NCBI GenBank assembly: GCA_002257025.1
Contig: NCHA01000001.1
Location: 558,001-622,000 of the forward strand
DNA: 64,000 nucleotides
Source: Sphingobacteriales bacterium 16-39-50
Lineage (GTDB): Bacteria; Bacteroidota; Bacteroidia; Sphingobacteriales; Sphingobacteriaceae
Reading direction: 5' to 3'
Position 1 is the stretch's first letter. Every line of letters begins with the position of its first letter. A program made the translations under genes and the position numbers. Positions 8,432 through 17,461 of this stretch are shown piece by piece. Under the pieces are notes generated by a model that had not been told where the DNA came from, searched no databases, and saw nothing but the letters and a program-made list of their open reading frames with translations.

Positions 8432-8926
8432 TTGAGCAAGGAAGCGCAATTCAAGGAAATTTTCCAGGCCAATTCTAAAAAGATCTACCATTTGTGTTAT
8501 GGTTATACCGGGGATGATGAAACCGCGAACGACCTGATGCAGGAGACTTTTATGAAAGTCTGGCAGAACCTTGATAAATTCAGAAATCAAGCTTTAATAT
8601 CTACCTGGATCTATCGGATTGCTGTCAATACCTGTTTATCGTATCTGAGAGTGGAGAAACGACAGGCAAAAGATGAGCTTACCGATACCATTATTGAAAC
8701 CAGAGGTGAAGAGATTTCGGAGAAAAATGAGCAGGTTTCAACTCTTTATAAATGTATTGCCCAGCTTGAAGAAAATGAACGTATCATAATCACCATGGTA
8801 CTTGATGAATTACCCTATGCCGAAATAGCAGAAATTTCGGGTATCTCAGAAGGAAATTTGAGAGTAAAAATTCATCGAATTAAACAAAAACTGACTGAAT
8901 TATATAACAGACATGAAAGATTTTGA
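8432..8926 (+). CDS. ECF-type RNA polymerase sigma factor
   Basis: This 164-residue sigma-70 family factor has region 2 at about residues 8-80 (DLMQETFMKVWQNL, then STWIYRIAVNTCLSYLR). Region 4 spans about 105-160 (LDELPYAEIAEISGISEGNLRVKIHRIKQKL), the -35-binding helix-turn-helix. Between them is a short acidic linker, as in ECF factors. The only start that keeps region 2 whole is TTG at 8432; the first in-frame ATG would be codon 36, inside region 2. A TACTTTTG -7-like sequence (8427-8434) overlaps that TTG, so the start or the transcript may be unusual. The gene overlaps the following membrane-protein gene by 14 bases, which implies translational coupling. Confidence 0.93.
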   Translation: MSKEAQFKEIFQANSKKIYHLCYGYTGDDETANDLMQETFMKVWQNLDKFRNQALISTWIYRIAVNTCLSYLRVEKRQAKDELTDTIIETRGEEISEKNEQVSTLYKCIAQLEENERIIITMVLDELPYAEIAEISGISEGNLRVKIHRIKQKLTELYNRHERF

Positions 8927-9515
8927 AGCACTGAAGAGTATCTGGCACGACCAGGTTGCACTGCCGAAAGTCAGTCACGAAGATGTATTGAAGAACCTGC
9001 GAAAGACCAGGAATGGTCTTGCAAGTAAACTATTAATCGAAATGATAGGCATGGGGATTGCCGCTGCGGTACTCATCTATGTTTGGATAGCGAGTCCCTT
9101 TACCATGTGGACCACCCATCTTGCAATGATCATATTTATCTGTTGCTGTATTTACTATATACTGGCAATGATTAGCAATTACCGTAGAATAAATTATGAT
9201 AAACTGCTTGACAAGCCTGAATGTTATATTAATCACCTCAAAAAATATAAACACGACCGTTATATTTTCAATACCAGAAAGTATAAAGTATATTCAATTT
9301 TCTTTACCGCCGGATTTATACTCTATTTTATCGAAATTTCCTTTATGACTTCCCTTTGGATCACGGTTATGGGAATTTCATTCACCTTTCTTTGGATCGC
9401 CTTATGCTATTTTGTTCTGATGCGAATCTACATTAAACGCGAGGAAGCAAAACTGGAAGAAATGATCCAAAATCTCGAAAGGCTGCATAAACAATTCGAA
9501 GATACCGATCAATAA
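8913..9515 (+). CDS. Four-helix membrane protein coupled to the ECF sigma factor
   Basis: This 200-residue protein has a cytoplasmic N-terminal segment of about 38 residues starting MKDFEALKSIWHDQ. Two pairs of hydrophobic segments follow (about 41-62 and 66-90, then about 125-145 and 148-172), and the C-terminus is a charged coiled-coil-like helix (about 172-198). The 14-base overlap with the sigma gene makes it the best candidate for that factor's regulator. It shows no zinc-binding HxxxCxxC anti-sigma motif, so an anti-sigma role is inference from position only. The FEALKSIWHDQ start resembles short motifs seen in membrane proteins next to Bacteroidota ECF sigma genes. Confidence 0.8.
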   Translation: MKDFEALKSIWHDQVALPKVSHEDVLKNLRKTRNGLASKLLIEMIGMGIAAAVLIYVWIASPFTMWTTHLAMIIFICCCIYYILAMISNYRRINYDKLLDKPECYINHLKKYKHDRYIFNTRKYKVYSIFFTAGFILYFIEISFMTSLWITVMGISFTFLWIALCYFVLMRIYIKREEAKLEEMIQNLERLHKQFEDTDQ

Positions 9516-9517
9516 TC

Positions 9518-10156
9518 CTAAGGCTTTTTAGCTTCCCCCTCAGTTTCTTCCTTTATCTCTTTAAACTGCAGGCTATTGTTTTTTAGGGTGTACTCCAATT
9601 TTCTGGTAGCTGGTTTTTCTTTAGATGAAGAATCCTGATCCGCATGAAATGGAAATTCACGAAACAGTCTTCCATCTTTTACATACATCGAATCCTCGCC
9701 GCGATATCCCTCTTTTAAGGATGAGCTCAGCTCAGGAAATCGAATCTGCTGATTGGATCCGCCATCGCCAAATTCATAGATATACATATTCAGATAAGAA
9801 TCTTTTCCCTGCCCTACCGACTGTATGTAAAGCTCCGGATTCCCATCGGTATCAAGATCCATATTCCAGGCATCCGCCACCTTACCTTTCAGTTCGCCTG
9901 AAACGGAGCGGTAACTTAAACGAGTGGAATCTGATCTTAAAATGAGATATCCACCAATGGAATCTGATCCCCTGCCCCAGCTAACAATATCGAGGGTGAG
10001 TCCCGGTTTTACTTCTATAGCTTTATGAAAACGAAAGGGCTCCGGAATCTTCTTTGCTTCCTGCTTCAGAGGCATTGCCTGCTTTTCCTCTTCAGCCCCG
10101 CAGGAGAACAATAAACCAGTTAAACATAGCACAGAAATAAATTTAAAACTATTCAT
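9518..10156 (-). CDS. Putative lipoprotein of unknown function
   Basis: This 212-residue protein has a lipoprotein signal peptide with the lipobox LLFSC (Cys at about 19), followed by an acidic GAEEEK stretch. The mature part is mostly beta strand with many Ser, Asp and Gly. It includes a segment like an FG-GAP/VCBS strand (MDLDTDGNPELYIQS, about 115-130), which often coordinates calcium. No enzymatic motif is seen. It converges on the sigma/membrane-protein pair with only 2 bases between the stop codons. It probably sits in the outer membrane. Confidence 0.75.
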   Translation of the reverse strand: MNSFKFISVLCLTGLLFSCGAEEEKQAMPLKQEAKKIPEPFRFHKAIEVKPGLTLDIVSWGRGSDSIGGYLILRSDSTRLSYRSVSGELKGKVADAWNMDLDTDGNPELYIQSVGQGKDSYLNMYIYEFGDGGSNQQIRFPELSSSLKEGYRGEDSMYVKDGRLFREFPFHADQDSSSKEKPATRKLEYTLKNNSLQFKEIKEETEGEAKKP

Positions 10157-10296
10157 ATCAGGAGATTGCCAATAAAGGTGTAATTAGAATTGTTTGCTCT
10201 TCTCAAATTTAATAAATAAATGCAGGCATTTCATAAGCTTGATTAACAATAAATTATGTACCCGATCTTAAGGAATAAGCAACCTGAATCAAAAAA

Positions 10297-10322
10297 AAAG
10301 CCTCCGTATGAAGGAGGCTTTA
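10297..10322. terminator. Intrinsic terminator downstream of trxB
   Basis: An 8-bp stem AAGCCTCC/GGAGGCTT (10298-10305 and 10313-10320) closes a 7-base loop. A run of A on its left becomes the T-run for minus-strand transcripts leaving trxB. Confidence 0.85.
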
Positions 10323-10342
10323 ATATCTAATTTATCCGATAA

Positions 10343-11296
10343 TCAATGACTGCCGTGTTCTGCAGCTGCCAGGTATCTTTCAGCTTCCAGTGCTGCCATA
10401 CAGCCAGTTCCTGCTGCAGTTACAGCCTGACGCCATAACTTATCCTGCGCATCGCCACAAGCGAATACTCCGGGAATATTAGTCTTAGTACTATCAGGTT
10501 CTGTAATTAGATATCCGGTTTCATCCATATCAAGTATTCCTTTGAATATCTCTGTGTTTGGATTATGACCGATTGCAACAAAGAATCCCGTTACATCTAA
10601 AACTTTAGTTTCTTTAGTCAGGTTATTTGAGACCCTTATACCGGTAACATTTTTGCCGTCACCAAGAATTTCTTCTGTATTTGTATTGTAATGGATCTCG
10701 ATATTCGGAGTATTTAAAACCCTGTTTTGCATTGCCTTGGAAGCTCTGAATTCATCCCTTCTGACCAGCATATGCACCTTCTTACAAAGCTTGGCAAGAT
10801 AGGTCGCTTCTTCTGCCGCTGTATCGCCTGCACCTACTATTGCAACATCCTGACCCTTAAAAAAGAAGCCATCGCATACTGCACAGGCAGAAACACCAAA
10901 TCCGTTATATTTTTGTTCGCTTTCCAGTCCGAGCCATTTAGCACTCGCTCCCGTAGCAATAATTACTGTATCAGCAGTTATCGTCTTTTCCTCATCAATG
11001 ATTACTTTATGAGGAGTTGAAGAAAAATCGACTTTAGTTACATACCCAAAGCGAATCTGTGTTCCGAAACGCTCAGCTTGTTTTCTGAAATCTTCCATCA
11101 TCTCAGGACCCATAATTCCATCCGGATAGCCAGGGAAATTTTCCACATCGGTAGTTTGGGTCAACTGCCCTCCAGGAACCATTCCGGTATACATTACTGG
11201 TTTCAAATCAGCACGGGCTGCATAAATAGCTGCAGTATAACCTGCGGGACCTGATCCTATGATCAGGCATTGTACGTGTTCAGTTTCTTGAGACAT
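10343..11296 (-). CDS. trxB: Thioredoxin-disulfide reductase
   Basis: This 317-residue FAD/NADPH enzyme reduces thioredoxin in the cytoplasm. The N-terminal FAD-binding motif GSGPAGYTAAIYAARA (from about residue 14) and the redox CAVC pair (C138, C141, in ACAVCDGFF) are visible. So are the NADPH-binding GAGDTAAEEA and the C-terminal FAD motif GVFACGDAQD. An in-frame start 21 bases further upstream (11317) is rejected because the predicted promoter -7 box (TAAATTTG, 11322-11315) covers it, and because family members begin close to the MSQETEH start used here. It is a single-gene unit with its own terminator. Confidence 0.96.
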   Translation of the reverse strand: MSQETEHVQCLIIGSGPAGYTAAIYAARADLKPVMYTGMVPGGQLTQTTDVENFPGYPDGIMGPEMMEDFRKQAERFGTQIRFGYVTKVDFSSTPHKVIIDEEKTITADTVIIATGASAKWLGLESEQKYNGFGVSACAVCDGFFFKGQDVAIVGAGDTAAEEATYLAKLCKKVHMLVRRDEFRASKAMQNRVLNTPNIEIHYNTNTEEILGDGKNVTGIRVSNNLTKETKVLDVTGFFVAIGHNPNTEIFKGILDMDETGYLITEPDSTKTNIPGVFACGDAQDKLWRQAVTAAGTGCMAALEAERYLAAAEHGSH

Positions 11297-11314
11297 TTCT
11301 GTAAGTAATTTATA

Positions 11315-11345
11315 CAAATTTAAGGTTTTGATGGCGGATGGACAA
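11315..11345 (-). promoter_or_regulatory. Predicted promoter of trxB
   Basis: TAAATTTG (11322-11315, minus strand) matches TAnnTTTG, and TTG (11345-11343) lies 20 bases upstream of it. Its position excludes the longer trxB start at 11317. Confidence 0.6.
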
Positions 11346-11598
11346 CATGGAAATGTCAGTTAAATCTGTTCACTCAGGATCATATCATATTTATTTAAAA
11401 GAGAGATTATATAGTTTTAAGATTCAGATCTATAGATGGTATCAATCTGTTGACTACAACTGGTAAAGCCAGAAATCACCCAAAAAACTATACAAAAATT
11501 ATCATTTTATGATCAATATATCTATTTTTTAGGTGCAAAAGGGCCATTGTTCTTATAATTATGAAGAATACCTATGCATACCTGGGTTTCCGCGATTA

Positions 11599-13833
11599 AT
11601 GTCATTAAAGTTTAAGTTTAAAAATATCTGCCTGCCAGAATTTTATTTAAAGAATTTACAATTACGCACTATTTCAAACAAATGCATTGTTATTCTGATC
11701 TTCCTTAGCTCAACCCTATTTGCACAGAAAAAAAACGATTCCTATGAACTAAAGATCCGACCAGCAAGCTCTTTAATCAAGATTGACGGAATCATGGATG
11801 AGGCTGCATGGAAAGATGCCGATCTTGCCAATAACTTCCACCTTGTAGAGCCTATGGACACAAGTTTTGCTAAAGTAAAAACAGATGTAAAGATGGCCTA
11901 TGATAAAGATAATCTTTACATTATTGCCATTTGCTATCATGAACCAGGGCCATATTTTGTTGAATCACTGAGAAGGGATTTTGCTTTTAATAAGAATGAT
12001 AATTTCTTACTGTTCATGGATCCATTCAATGATTTGAACAGCGGATATTCATTTGGAGCAAACGCAGCTGGTGCCCAATGGGACGGTCTGATCTCTGATG
12101 GAAGTATCGTAGGTCTCAGCTGGGATAATAAATGGACTTCAAGCGTTAAGAATTACCGGGATCATTGGATATTTGAAGCAGCAATCCCTTTTAAATCAAT
12201 CCGTTATAGGCCTGAAACCACTAAATGGAGCATTAATTTTGGACGAATGGAACTCAAGACCTCTGAAAAATCGAGTTGGGCTCCCGTTCCGCGGCAATTT
12301 GGAACAGCCACACTGGCCTATTCAGGAAATTTGGTTTGGGATCAGCCCCCTCCTCTGCCTGGTCAGAATATTTCAATAATTCCATATACACTTGGAGGTA
12401 TTTTCAATGATCATTCCAATAAACCGATTATAAGGAATTACCGCAAAGGTATCGGGACTGATGCAAAAATTGCTGTTAACTCATCCCTGAATCTGGACCT
12501 GACTGTAAACCCGGATTATTCACAGGTTGAGGTCGATCGCCAGGTTGCTAACCTCGACAGGTTTGAACTATTCTTTCCAGAGAGAAGACAATACTTTCTT
12601 GAAAACGGAGATCTGTTTTCAAATTTCGGATACCAGAACACCAGACCCTTTTTTTCCAGAAGAATTGGCCTTGGCGTTCCCATTCAATATGGTGCCCGCC
12701 TGAGCGGTAAACTTAATCCAGACTTAAGGATAGGCCTGATGAATATGCAAACATCAGACTCGGGTCCGGACCAGCCATCACAAAATTTTACTGTATTGGC
12801 AGCACAGCAAAAAGTATTCGCAAGATCAAGCATTGGGATACTGGCGATAAACAAAGCATCCCTTAATTTTAGTCCTGAAAATGCTATTAAAGGAGTATCC
12901 CGATACAACCGGGTCGCAGGACTGGAATATAATTTGGCCTCTGCTAATAATACCTGGACAGGTAAGATGCTGGCTATGAAATCATTCAGTCCTGATGAAA
13001 AAGGAAACGGAATGATGCAGGCAGCTAACCTGCAGTATATCAGCCGGCATTGGAATATAAATTGGCAACATGAAATTGTAGGTGAAAATTACAATGCTGA
13101 GGTAGGTTATGTCCCCCGCCGTGCTTATATCAATTTAAGTCCGCATGCCGGATATCTCTTCCTCCCTAAAAAAGGACCTTTTGTGAGTCATGGTCCCAGA
13201 ATCTCTACTTCATTTTTTTATAATGAATCATTTAAAAGTACTGATCATACTAATTCTTTGTCCTATAATCTCAATTACAGAAACCGGGCAACCATAACCA
13301 CTAGATTAACAAATGACTACGTCAAACTTCTCAAGCCATTTGATCCTACAAACCGTAGCGGAGACACGCTGGCAGTTGGATCAGAGCATCGCTGGAACTC
13401 CTTTAGCGCAGGTTTTGTATCAAGACCTCAAAGCCTGTACACCATTTCTTTATCAGGCCGGTATGGGGGATACTATCAGCGGGGAACGTTATTGAACGTG
13501 ACCAGCGAATTTGGCTATCGCTTCCAGCCTTATGTCAGTCTGGCCCTGAGTTCAAGTTACAACGATATCCATCTGCCAAAACCATGGAGTAATACCCAAT
13601 TCTGGCTTGTCGGTCCCCGCTTAGATGTAACCATGAGCAATAAGCTGTATTTTACAGGTTTTGTACAGTACAATGAACAAAGTGAGAACATTAACGTAAA
13701 CACCCGTCTGCAATGGCGCTATAAGCCAGCATCTGACCTTTTCATAGTGTATACAGATAATTACCTGCCCGCTCCTTTTTCAGTCAAGAACAGATTTCTG
13801 GTGCTGAAACTAACTTATTGGTGGAACATATAA
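11599..13833 (+). CDS. DUF5916/CBM9-like outer-membrane protein, copy 1
   Basis: This 744-residue exported protein has a long basic N-region, a hydrophobic core (CIVILIFLSSTLF) and a likely cleavage after LFAQ. Next comes a family-9 carbohydrate-binding-like beta-sandwich (about 55-250 of the mature region, with IDGIMDEAAWKDAD at its start). The DUF5916 region that follows is rich in amphipathic strands and carries LDLTVNPDYSQVEVDRQ and FFPERRQYFLENG. The end, LKLTYWWNI, looks like the last strand of an outer-membrane barrel. Sugar binding has not been shown for this class, so the role is unknown; an outer-membrane barrel with a periplasmic sandwich is inferred. An in-frame GTG at 11533 exists, but ATG 11599 gives a more normal signal peptide. 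A close paralogue follows. Confidence 0.88.
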   Translation: MSLKFKFKNICLPEFYLKNLQLRTISNKCIVILIFLSSTLFAQKKNDSYELKIRPASSLIKIDGIMDEAAWKDADLANNFHLVEPMDTSFAKVKTDVKMAYDKDNLYIIAICYHEPGPYFVESLRRDFAFNKNDNFLLFMDPFNDLNSGYSFGANAAGAQWDGLISDGSIVGLSWDNKWTSSVKNYRDHWIFEAAIPFKSIRYRPETTKWSINFGRMELKTSEKSSWAPVPRQFGTATLAYSGNLVWDQPPPLPGQNISIIPYTLGGIFNDHSNKPIIRNYRKGIGTDAKIAVNSSLNLDLTVNPDYSQVEVDRQVANLDRFELFFPERRQYFLENGDLFSNFGYQNTRPFFSRRIGLGVPIQYGARLSGKLNPDLRIGLMNMQTSDSGPDQPSQNFTVLAAQQKVFARSSIGILAINKASLNFSPENAIKGVSRYNRVAGLEYNLASANNTWTGKMLAMKSFSPDEKGNGMMQAANLQYISRHWNINWQHEIVGENYNAEVGYVPRRAYINLSPHAGYLFLPKKGPFVSHGPRISTSFFYNESFKSTDHTNSLSYNLNYRNRATITTRLTNDYVKLLKPFDPTNRSGDTLAVGSEHRWNSFSAGFVSRPQSLYTISLSGRYGGYYQRGTLLNVTSEFGYRFQPYVSLALSSSYNDIHLPKPWSNTQFWLVGPRLDVTMSNKLYFTGFVQYNEQSENINVNTRLQWRYKPASDLFIVYTDNYLPAPFSVKNRFLVLKLTYWWNI

Positions 13834-13926
13834 TTAATTTAACAAACCATATTCTAAACTCTGATATATTATTCTGCACTAATCATGCATTGTTAATATA
13901 TTACACCCTCAAACTGTCTTAAACTT

Positions 13927-16164
13927 ATGTTTCAATTTCTAAATTCCGGAGATAAAAAAAATGGTGCTATTCTCCATATAAAATGTTTAAAAAAATGGAC
14001 TCCTTCGGTCTTGATCATACTTCTGCTCAGTATTCTGAATCTTAATGCCCTGGCCCAAAAGATAAACGCCAAATACGAACTAAATATCAAACCCGCAACC
14101 TCAGAAATTAAAATTGATGGGGATGTGAGTGAGCAAGCATGGAATGATGCAGAACTGGCGAGTAATTTCTTCATGGTACAACCCATGGATACGAGCTTTG
14201 CAAAGCTCAGGACCGATGTAAAAATGACCTATGACAAAGATCATCTCTACATTATTGCTATTTGTTATCACGAACCAGGTCCCTATTTCGTAGAATCATT
14301 ACGCAGGGATTTTGCCTTTGGAAAGAACGATAACTTCCTGATATTCATGGATCCTTTCAATGACCTGACCAATGGATTTTCATTCGGAACAAATGCGGCC
14401 GGTGCTCAATGGGATGGTATAATGTATGATGGCAGTAAAGTTGACCTGAGTTGGGATAACAAATGGACTTCTGCAGTAAAAAACTACCCTGACCGCTATG
14501 TTTTTGAAGCTGCCATACCCTTCAAGTCTATCCGCTATAAACAGGGAATTACCCGTTGGGGGATCAATTTCAGTCGCATGGACCTTAAATCGAGCGAAAA
14601 ATCAAGCTGGACTCCTATTCCAAGACAGTTTGCAACCGCTTCTCTGGGCTATACCGGATCATTGGTCTGGGATCAGCCACCTCCAGTACCCGGACAAAAT
14701 ATTTCGGTGATCCCTTACGTACTGGGCGGCATTTCCAATAATCACCTTACTTCCCCTATTCACCGGGATGATCGTGGTGAGATTGGTGGAGACATTAAAA
14801 TAGCCATCAATTCTTCGCTTAATCTGGACCTGACTGTAAACCCTGATTACTCACAGGTGGAAGTCGATAGGCAGGTTCCCAACCTCGACCGTTTTGAACT
14901 TTTCTTCCCTGAACGAAGACAATACTTCCTTGAAAACGGAGACCTCTTTGCGAATTTCGGATACCAAAATATTCGCCCATTTTTCTCCAGACGTATTGGA
15001 CTAGGTGTACCGATTCAGTACGGTGCCCGCCTAAGTGGAAAATTAAATAAAGATCTGAGAATCAGCTTAATGAATATGCAGACTGAAAATACTGGTGCAA
15101 GTGATCCAGCTCAGAATTTCGGGGTAATCGCGTTACAGCGAAGGGTGTTTGCAAGATCCAGTATCAGTGCAATTGTAATCAATAAGCAATCCCTGAATTT
15201 TAGTGCAGCCAATTCAGCTGCTGGGGTTTCAAGATACAACAGGGTGGCAGGATTAGAGTACAATCTGGCCTCGGCCAATAACACCTGGACCGGCAAGGCG
15301 GTGAGTATGAAATCCTTCAGTCCGAACAGGCGCGGTAAGGATATGATGCAGGCAGCAAACCTTCGTTACTGGACTGGAAACTGGGATCTGAACTGGCAGC
15401 ATGAATATGTTGGAATAAATTACAATGCCGAAGTCGGTTATGTTCCCAGACGAGGCTATGTCCATCTGAATCCTTCTGCTTCTTATCTCTTTTTTCCAAA
15501 AGCTGGTAAACTGGTTAGCCACGGACCAAAATTCTTCAGCAGTAATTACCTTAATGAATCGTTTAAACCGACTGATAACACTAACTATGTTGCCTATAGT
15601 TTGAATTTTAGAACAAGGGCAACCTTTACTGCCTGGACTGCCCATGACTATGTGAAGCTTTTACAACCATTTGATCCAACCAATGCCGGCATTGCGACTT
15701 TACCTACAGGAAGCGAGCATAGCTGGAACTCATTTGGTACCGAATTCGTTTCAAGGCCACAAAGTCTCTATACTTTCTCCTTTTCAACGCGCTATGGCGG
15801 CTATTATGCTGATGGAACCCGTTTGAATGTCACCACGGAGTTTGGATACCGCTTCCAGCCTTATGTCAGTTTTGCTCTGAGTTCAAGTTATAATGACATC
15901 AAACTGCCTAATCCCTGGAATAACAGAAAATTCTGGCTGGTGGGTCCTCGTCTGGATGTAACCATGACTAATAAACTATTTTTTACAGGATTTGTTCAGT
16001 ATAATGAGCAAAGCGATAATATCAATGTGAATACCCGCGTTCAATGGCGTTATAAGCCCGCCTCCGACATCTTTATCGTGTATACCGACAATTACATCCC
16101 CACACCCTTTTCTGTCAAGAACAGGTTCCTGGTGCTTAAGATGACATATTGGTGGAACATTTAA
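13927..16164 (+). CDS. DUF5916/CBM9-like outer-membrane protein, copy 2
   Basis: This 745-residue paralogue of the preceding gene has the same order: signal peptide (ending NLNALAQ), CBM9-like sandwich (IDGDVSEQAWNDAE) and DUF5916 barrel ending LKMTYWWNI. The two proteins align along their whole length almost without gaps. Long identical runs include LDLTVNPDYSQVEVDRQV and NNTWTG. They differ most in the signal peptide and in the loop around the second third. The 93-base spacer between them has no terminator, so they may be co-transcribed. The stop codon is followed within 3 bases by a wordlike array (TTGACAGTTGACAATTG). Function is unknown, as for copy 1. Confidence 0.9.
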   Translation: MFQFLNSGDKKNGAILHIKCLKKWTPSVLIILLLSILNLNALAQKINAKYELNIKPATSEIKIDGDVSEQAWNDAELASNFFMVQPMDTSFAKLRTDVKMTYDKDHLYIIAICYHEPGPYFVESLRRDFAFGKNDNFLIFMDPFNDLTNGFSFGTNAAGAQWDGIMYDGSKVDLSWDNKWTSAVKNYPDRYVFEAAIPFKSIRYKQGITRWGINFSRMDLKSSEKSSWTPIPRQFATASLGYTGSLVWDQPPPVPGQNISVIPYVLGGISNNHLTSPIHRDDRGEIGGDIKIAINSSLNLDLTVNPDYSQVEVDRQVPNLDRFELFFPERRQYFLENGDLFANFGYQNIRPFFSRRIGLGVPIQYGARLSGKLNKDLRISLMNMQTENTGASDPAQNFGVIALQRRVFARSSISAIVINKQSLNFSAANSAAGVSRYNRVAGLEYNLASANNTWTGKAVSMKSFSPNRRGKDMMQAANLRYWTGNWDLNWQHEYVGINYNAEVGYVPRRGYVHLNPSASYLFFPKAGKLVSHGPKFFSSNYLNESFKPTDNTNYVAYSLNFRTRATFTAWTAHDYVKLLQPFDPTNAGIATLPTGSEHSWNSFGTEFVSRPQSLYTFSFSTRYGGYYADGTRLNVTTEFGYRFQPYVSFALSSSYNDIKLPNPWNNRKFWLVGPRLDVTMTNKLFFTGFVQYNEQSDNINVNTRVQWRYKPASDIFIVYTDNYIPTPFSVKNRFLVLKMTYWWNI

Positions 16165-16166
16165 TT

Positions 16167-16200
16167 AGTTGATAATTGACAGTTGACAATTGAAAATTAA
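16167..16200. repeat. Short wordlike array (TTGACAGTTGACAATTG type)
   Basis: Near-repeats of GATAATTGACAGTTGACAATTG begin three bases after the stop of DUF5916 copy 2. Related arrays in the opposite orientation lie at 29201-29237 and 30681-30718. Confidence 0.65.
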
Positions 16201-16274
16201 GAACAGATTGTGCACCAAAGCAGGATGTCAGGGATGACACCGCCAAAAAGATAAATATCATATTCAGCAGCCCT

Positions 16275-16309
16275 AAAACTTATAACTTATAACCTACAAC
16301 TTATAACTC
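16275..16309. repeat. Short wordlike array (AACTTATAACCTACAACTT type)
   Basis: AAAACTTATAACTTATAACC followed by TACAACTTATAACT is nearly the same string as at 4873-4912. The stop codon of the M19 dipeptidase (16301-16303, minus strand) is inside it. Confidence 0.7.
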
Positions 16310-17452
16310 CAAAAGTCTAACAAAATTCCCCCCCAATATCTTCCTCACATCCTTACCTGAATAACCCCTTTGCAATAATGCTTCGGTTATCAGCGGATAT
16401 TTGGAAACATCATCCAGGCCTTTAGGGTAAGATTCTGCGCCGTCGTAATCAGCGCCTAATCCAACATGATCAGCTCCAACAAGTTTGACCATATGATCGA
16501 TATGATCAATAAGCAAAGACAATGGGGCACGCATATCCTCAATTTCCTGTCGGTATTTAGTATTGATCTCTTCTGATGCCCTGGCCCGACTATTATATTT
16601 TGTAGCCAATGAACTTAGTTCAGCTTTATGTCTGTCATTGTATTGCTTTTGCTTGCCGGTATAGGTACTATCCAAAAAACCGGTATAGAAATTCACAAAC
16701 ACCACCCCACCTGTCTTCGCGATAGCTTTGATCTGATCATCCTTCAAATTACGCTGATGCGCATTAAACACATAAGCTGAGCTATGTGAGGCCATTACTG
16801 GCTTTGTAGAAGCCTTAATTGCATCGTAAAAAGTAGTCTCACCCACATGCGAAAGATCTACAATTACCCCCAGCTCGTTCATGCGTTTGACGATCTGTTT
16901 TCCCAGATCACTGAGACCAATTTGCTTTAAACTATCCTTTTTAAAAGTCTCTTCATAGGCCGAACTCGACCATAGGGTACTGTTATTCCAGGTCAGGGTC
17001 ATATAAATCATCCCGCGTTTGGCAAGCGCTTCAAGGTTTTCGATCTTGTTCTCAATCATATGTCCGCCCTCAACACCAAACAAAGCTGCCATTTTCCCTT
17101 GTTTAACCGCTGATTTCAATTCTGAAACAGTTCTTACCTTAGCAATCTTATCCGGGTGACGACTGATTAGTGCATCCAGCGAATCAATCTGCCGGTTTGC
17201 CAATGCAAACCCTCCGGTATAATCACTCCAGACCGAAAACACCTGTACATCCAATCCGCCTTCCTTAGCACGTACTAAATCAAAATTTCCACCCTTCTGG
17301 CGAACACCAACATCAATACCCGTTTTGATTTGATCAGATAAAATATCTCCATGGGTATCCACTACAATAGCTTTTTTATGGAGTTTTGCCCCGGTTTGGG
17401 CACTGGCACCAAGCGCCGCCAATAAAAATATGCCGAGAAATAAATGCTTCAT
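16301..17452 (-). CDS. Membrane dipeptidase, peptidase family M19
   Basis: This 383-residue zinc dipeptidase of the renal-dipeptidase type cleaves dipeptides, including ones with a D-residue at the C-terminal side. An N-terminal signal peptide (about 1-19, ending GASAQ) sends it to the periplasm or outside. The metal ligands are visible: H34 and D36 in DTHGD, a Glu in GVEGGHMIEN, a His in VDLSHVGE, a His in ASHSSAY, and an Asp in GLGADYDG. It starts 9 bases after the acyl-CoA carboxylase gene and is the last of a four-gene minus-strand run. The C-terminus GGNFVRLLEL is typical. Its stop codon lies inside a wordlike array. Confidence 0.94.
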   Translation of the reverse strand: MKHLFLGIFLLAALGASAQTGAKLHKKAIVVDTHGDILSDQIKTGIDVGVRQKGGNFDLVRAKEGGLDVQVFSVWSDYTGGFALANRQIDSLDALISRHPDKIAKVRTVSELKSAVKQGKMAALFGVEGGHMIENKIENLEALAKRGMIYMTLTWNNSTLWSSSAYEETFKKDSLKQIGLSDLGKQIVKRMNELGVIVDLSHVGETTFYDAIKASTKPVMASHSSAYVFNAHQRNLKDDQIKAIAKTGGVVFVNFYTGFLDSTYTGKQKQYNDRHKAELSSLATKYNSRARASEEINTKYRQEIEDMRAPLSLLIDHIDHMVKLVGADHVGLGADYDGAESYPKGLDDVSKYPLITEALLQRGYSGKDVRKILGGNFVRLLEL

Positions 17453-17461
17453 CTGTTTTCT

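Noticed and set aside
11317-11317. Longer start of trxB
   Set aside because: The predicted promoter -7 box covers this position, and family members start at the shorter site.
16225-16255. REP element near the dipeptidase gene
   Set aside because: GGGATGAC words resemble part of the 61-bp element, but the rest of the sequence does not match.
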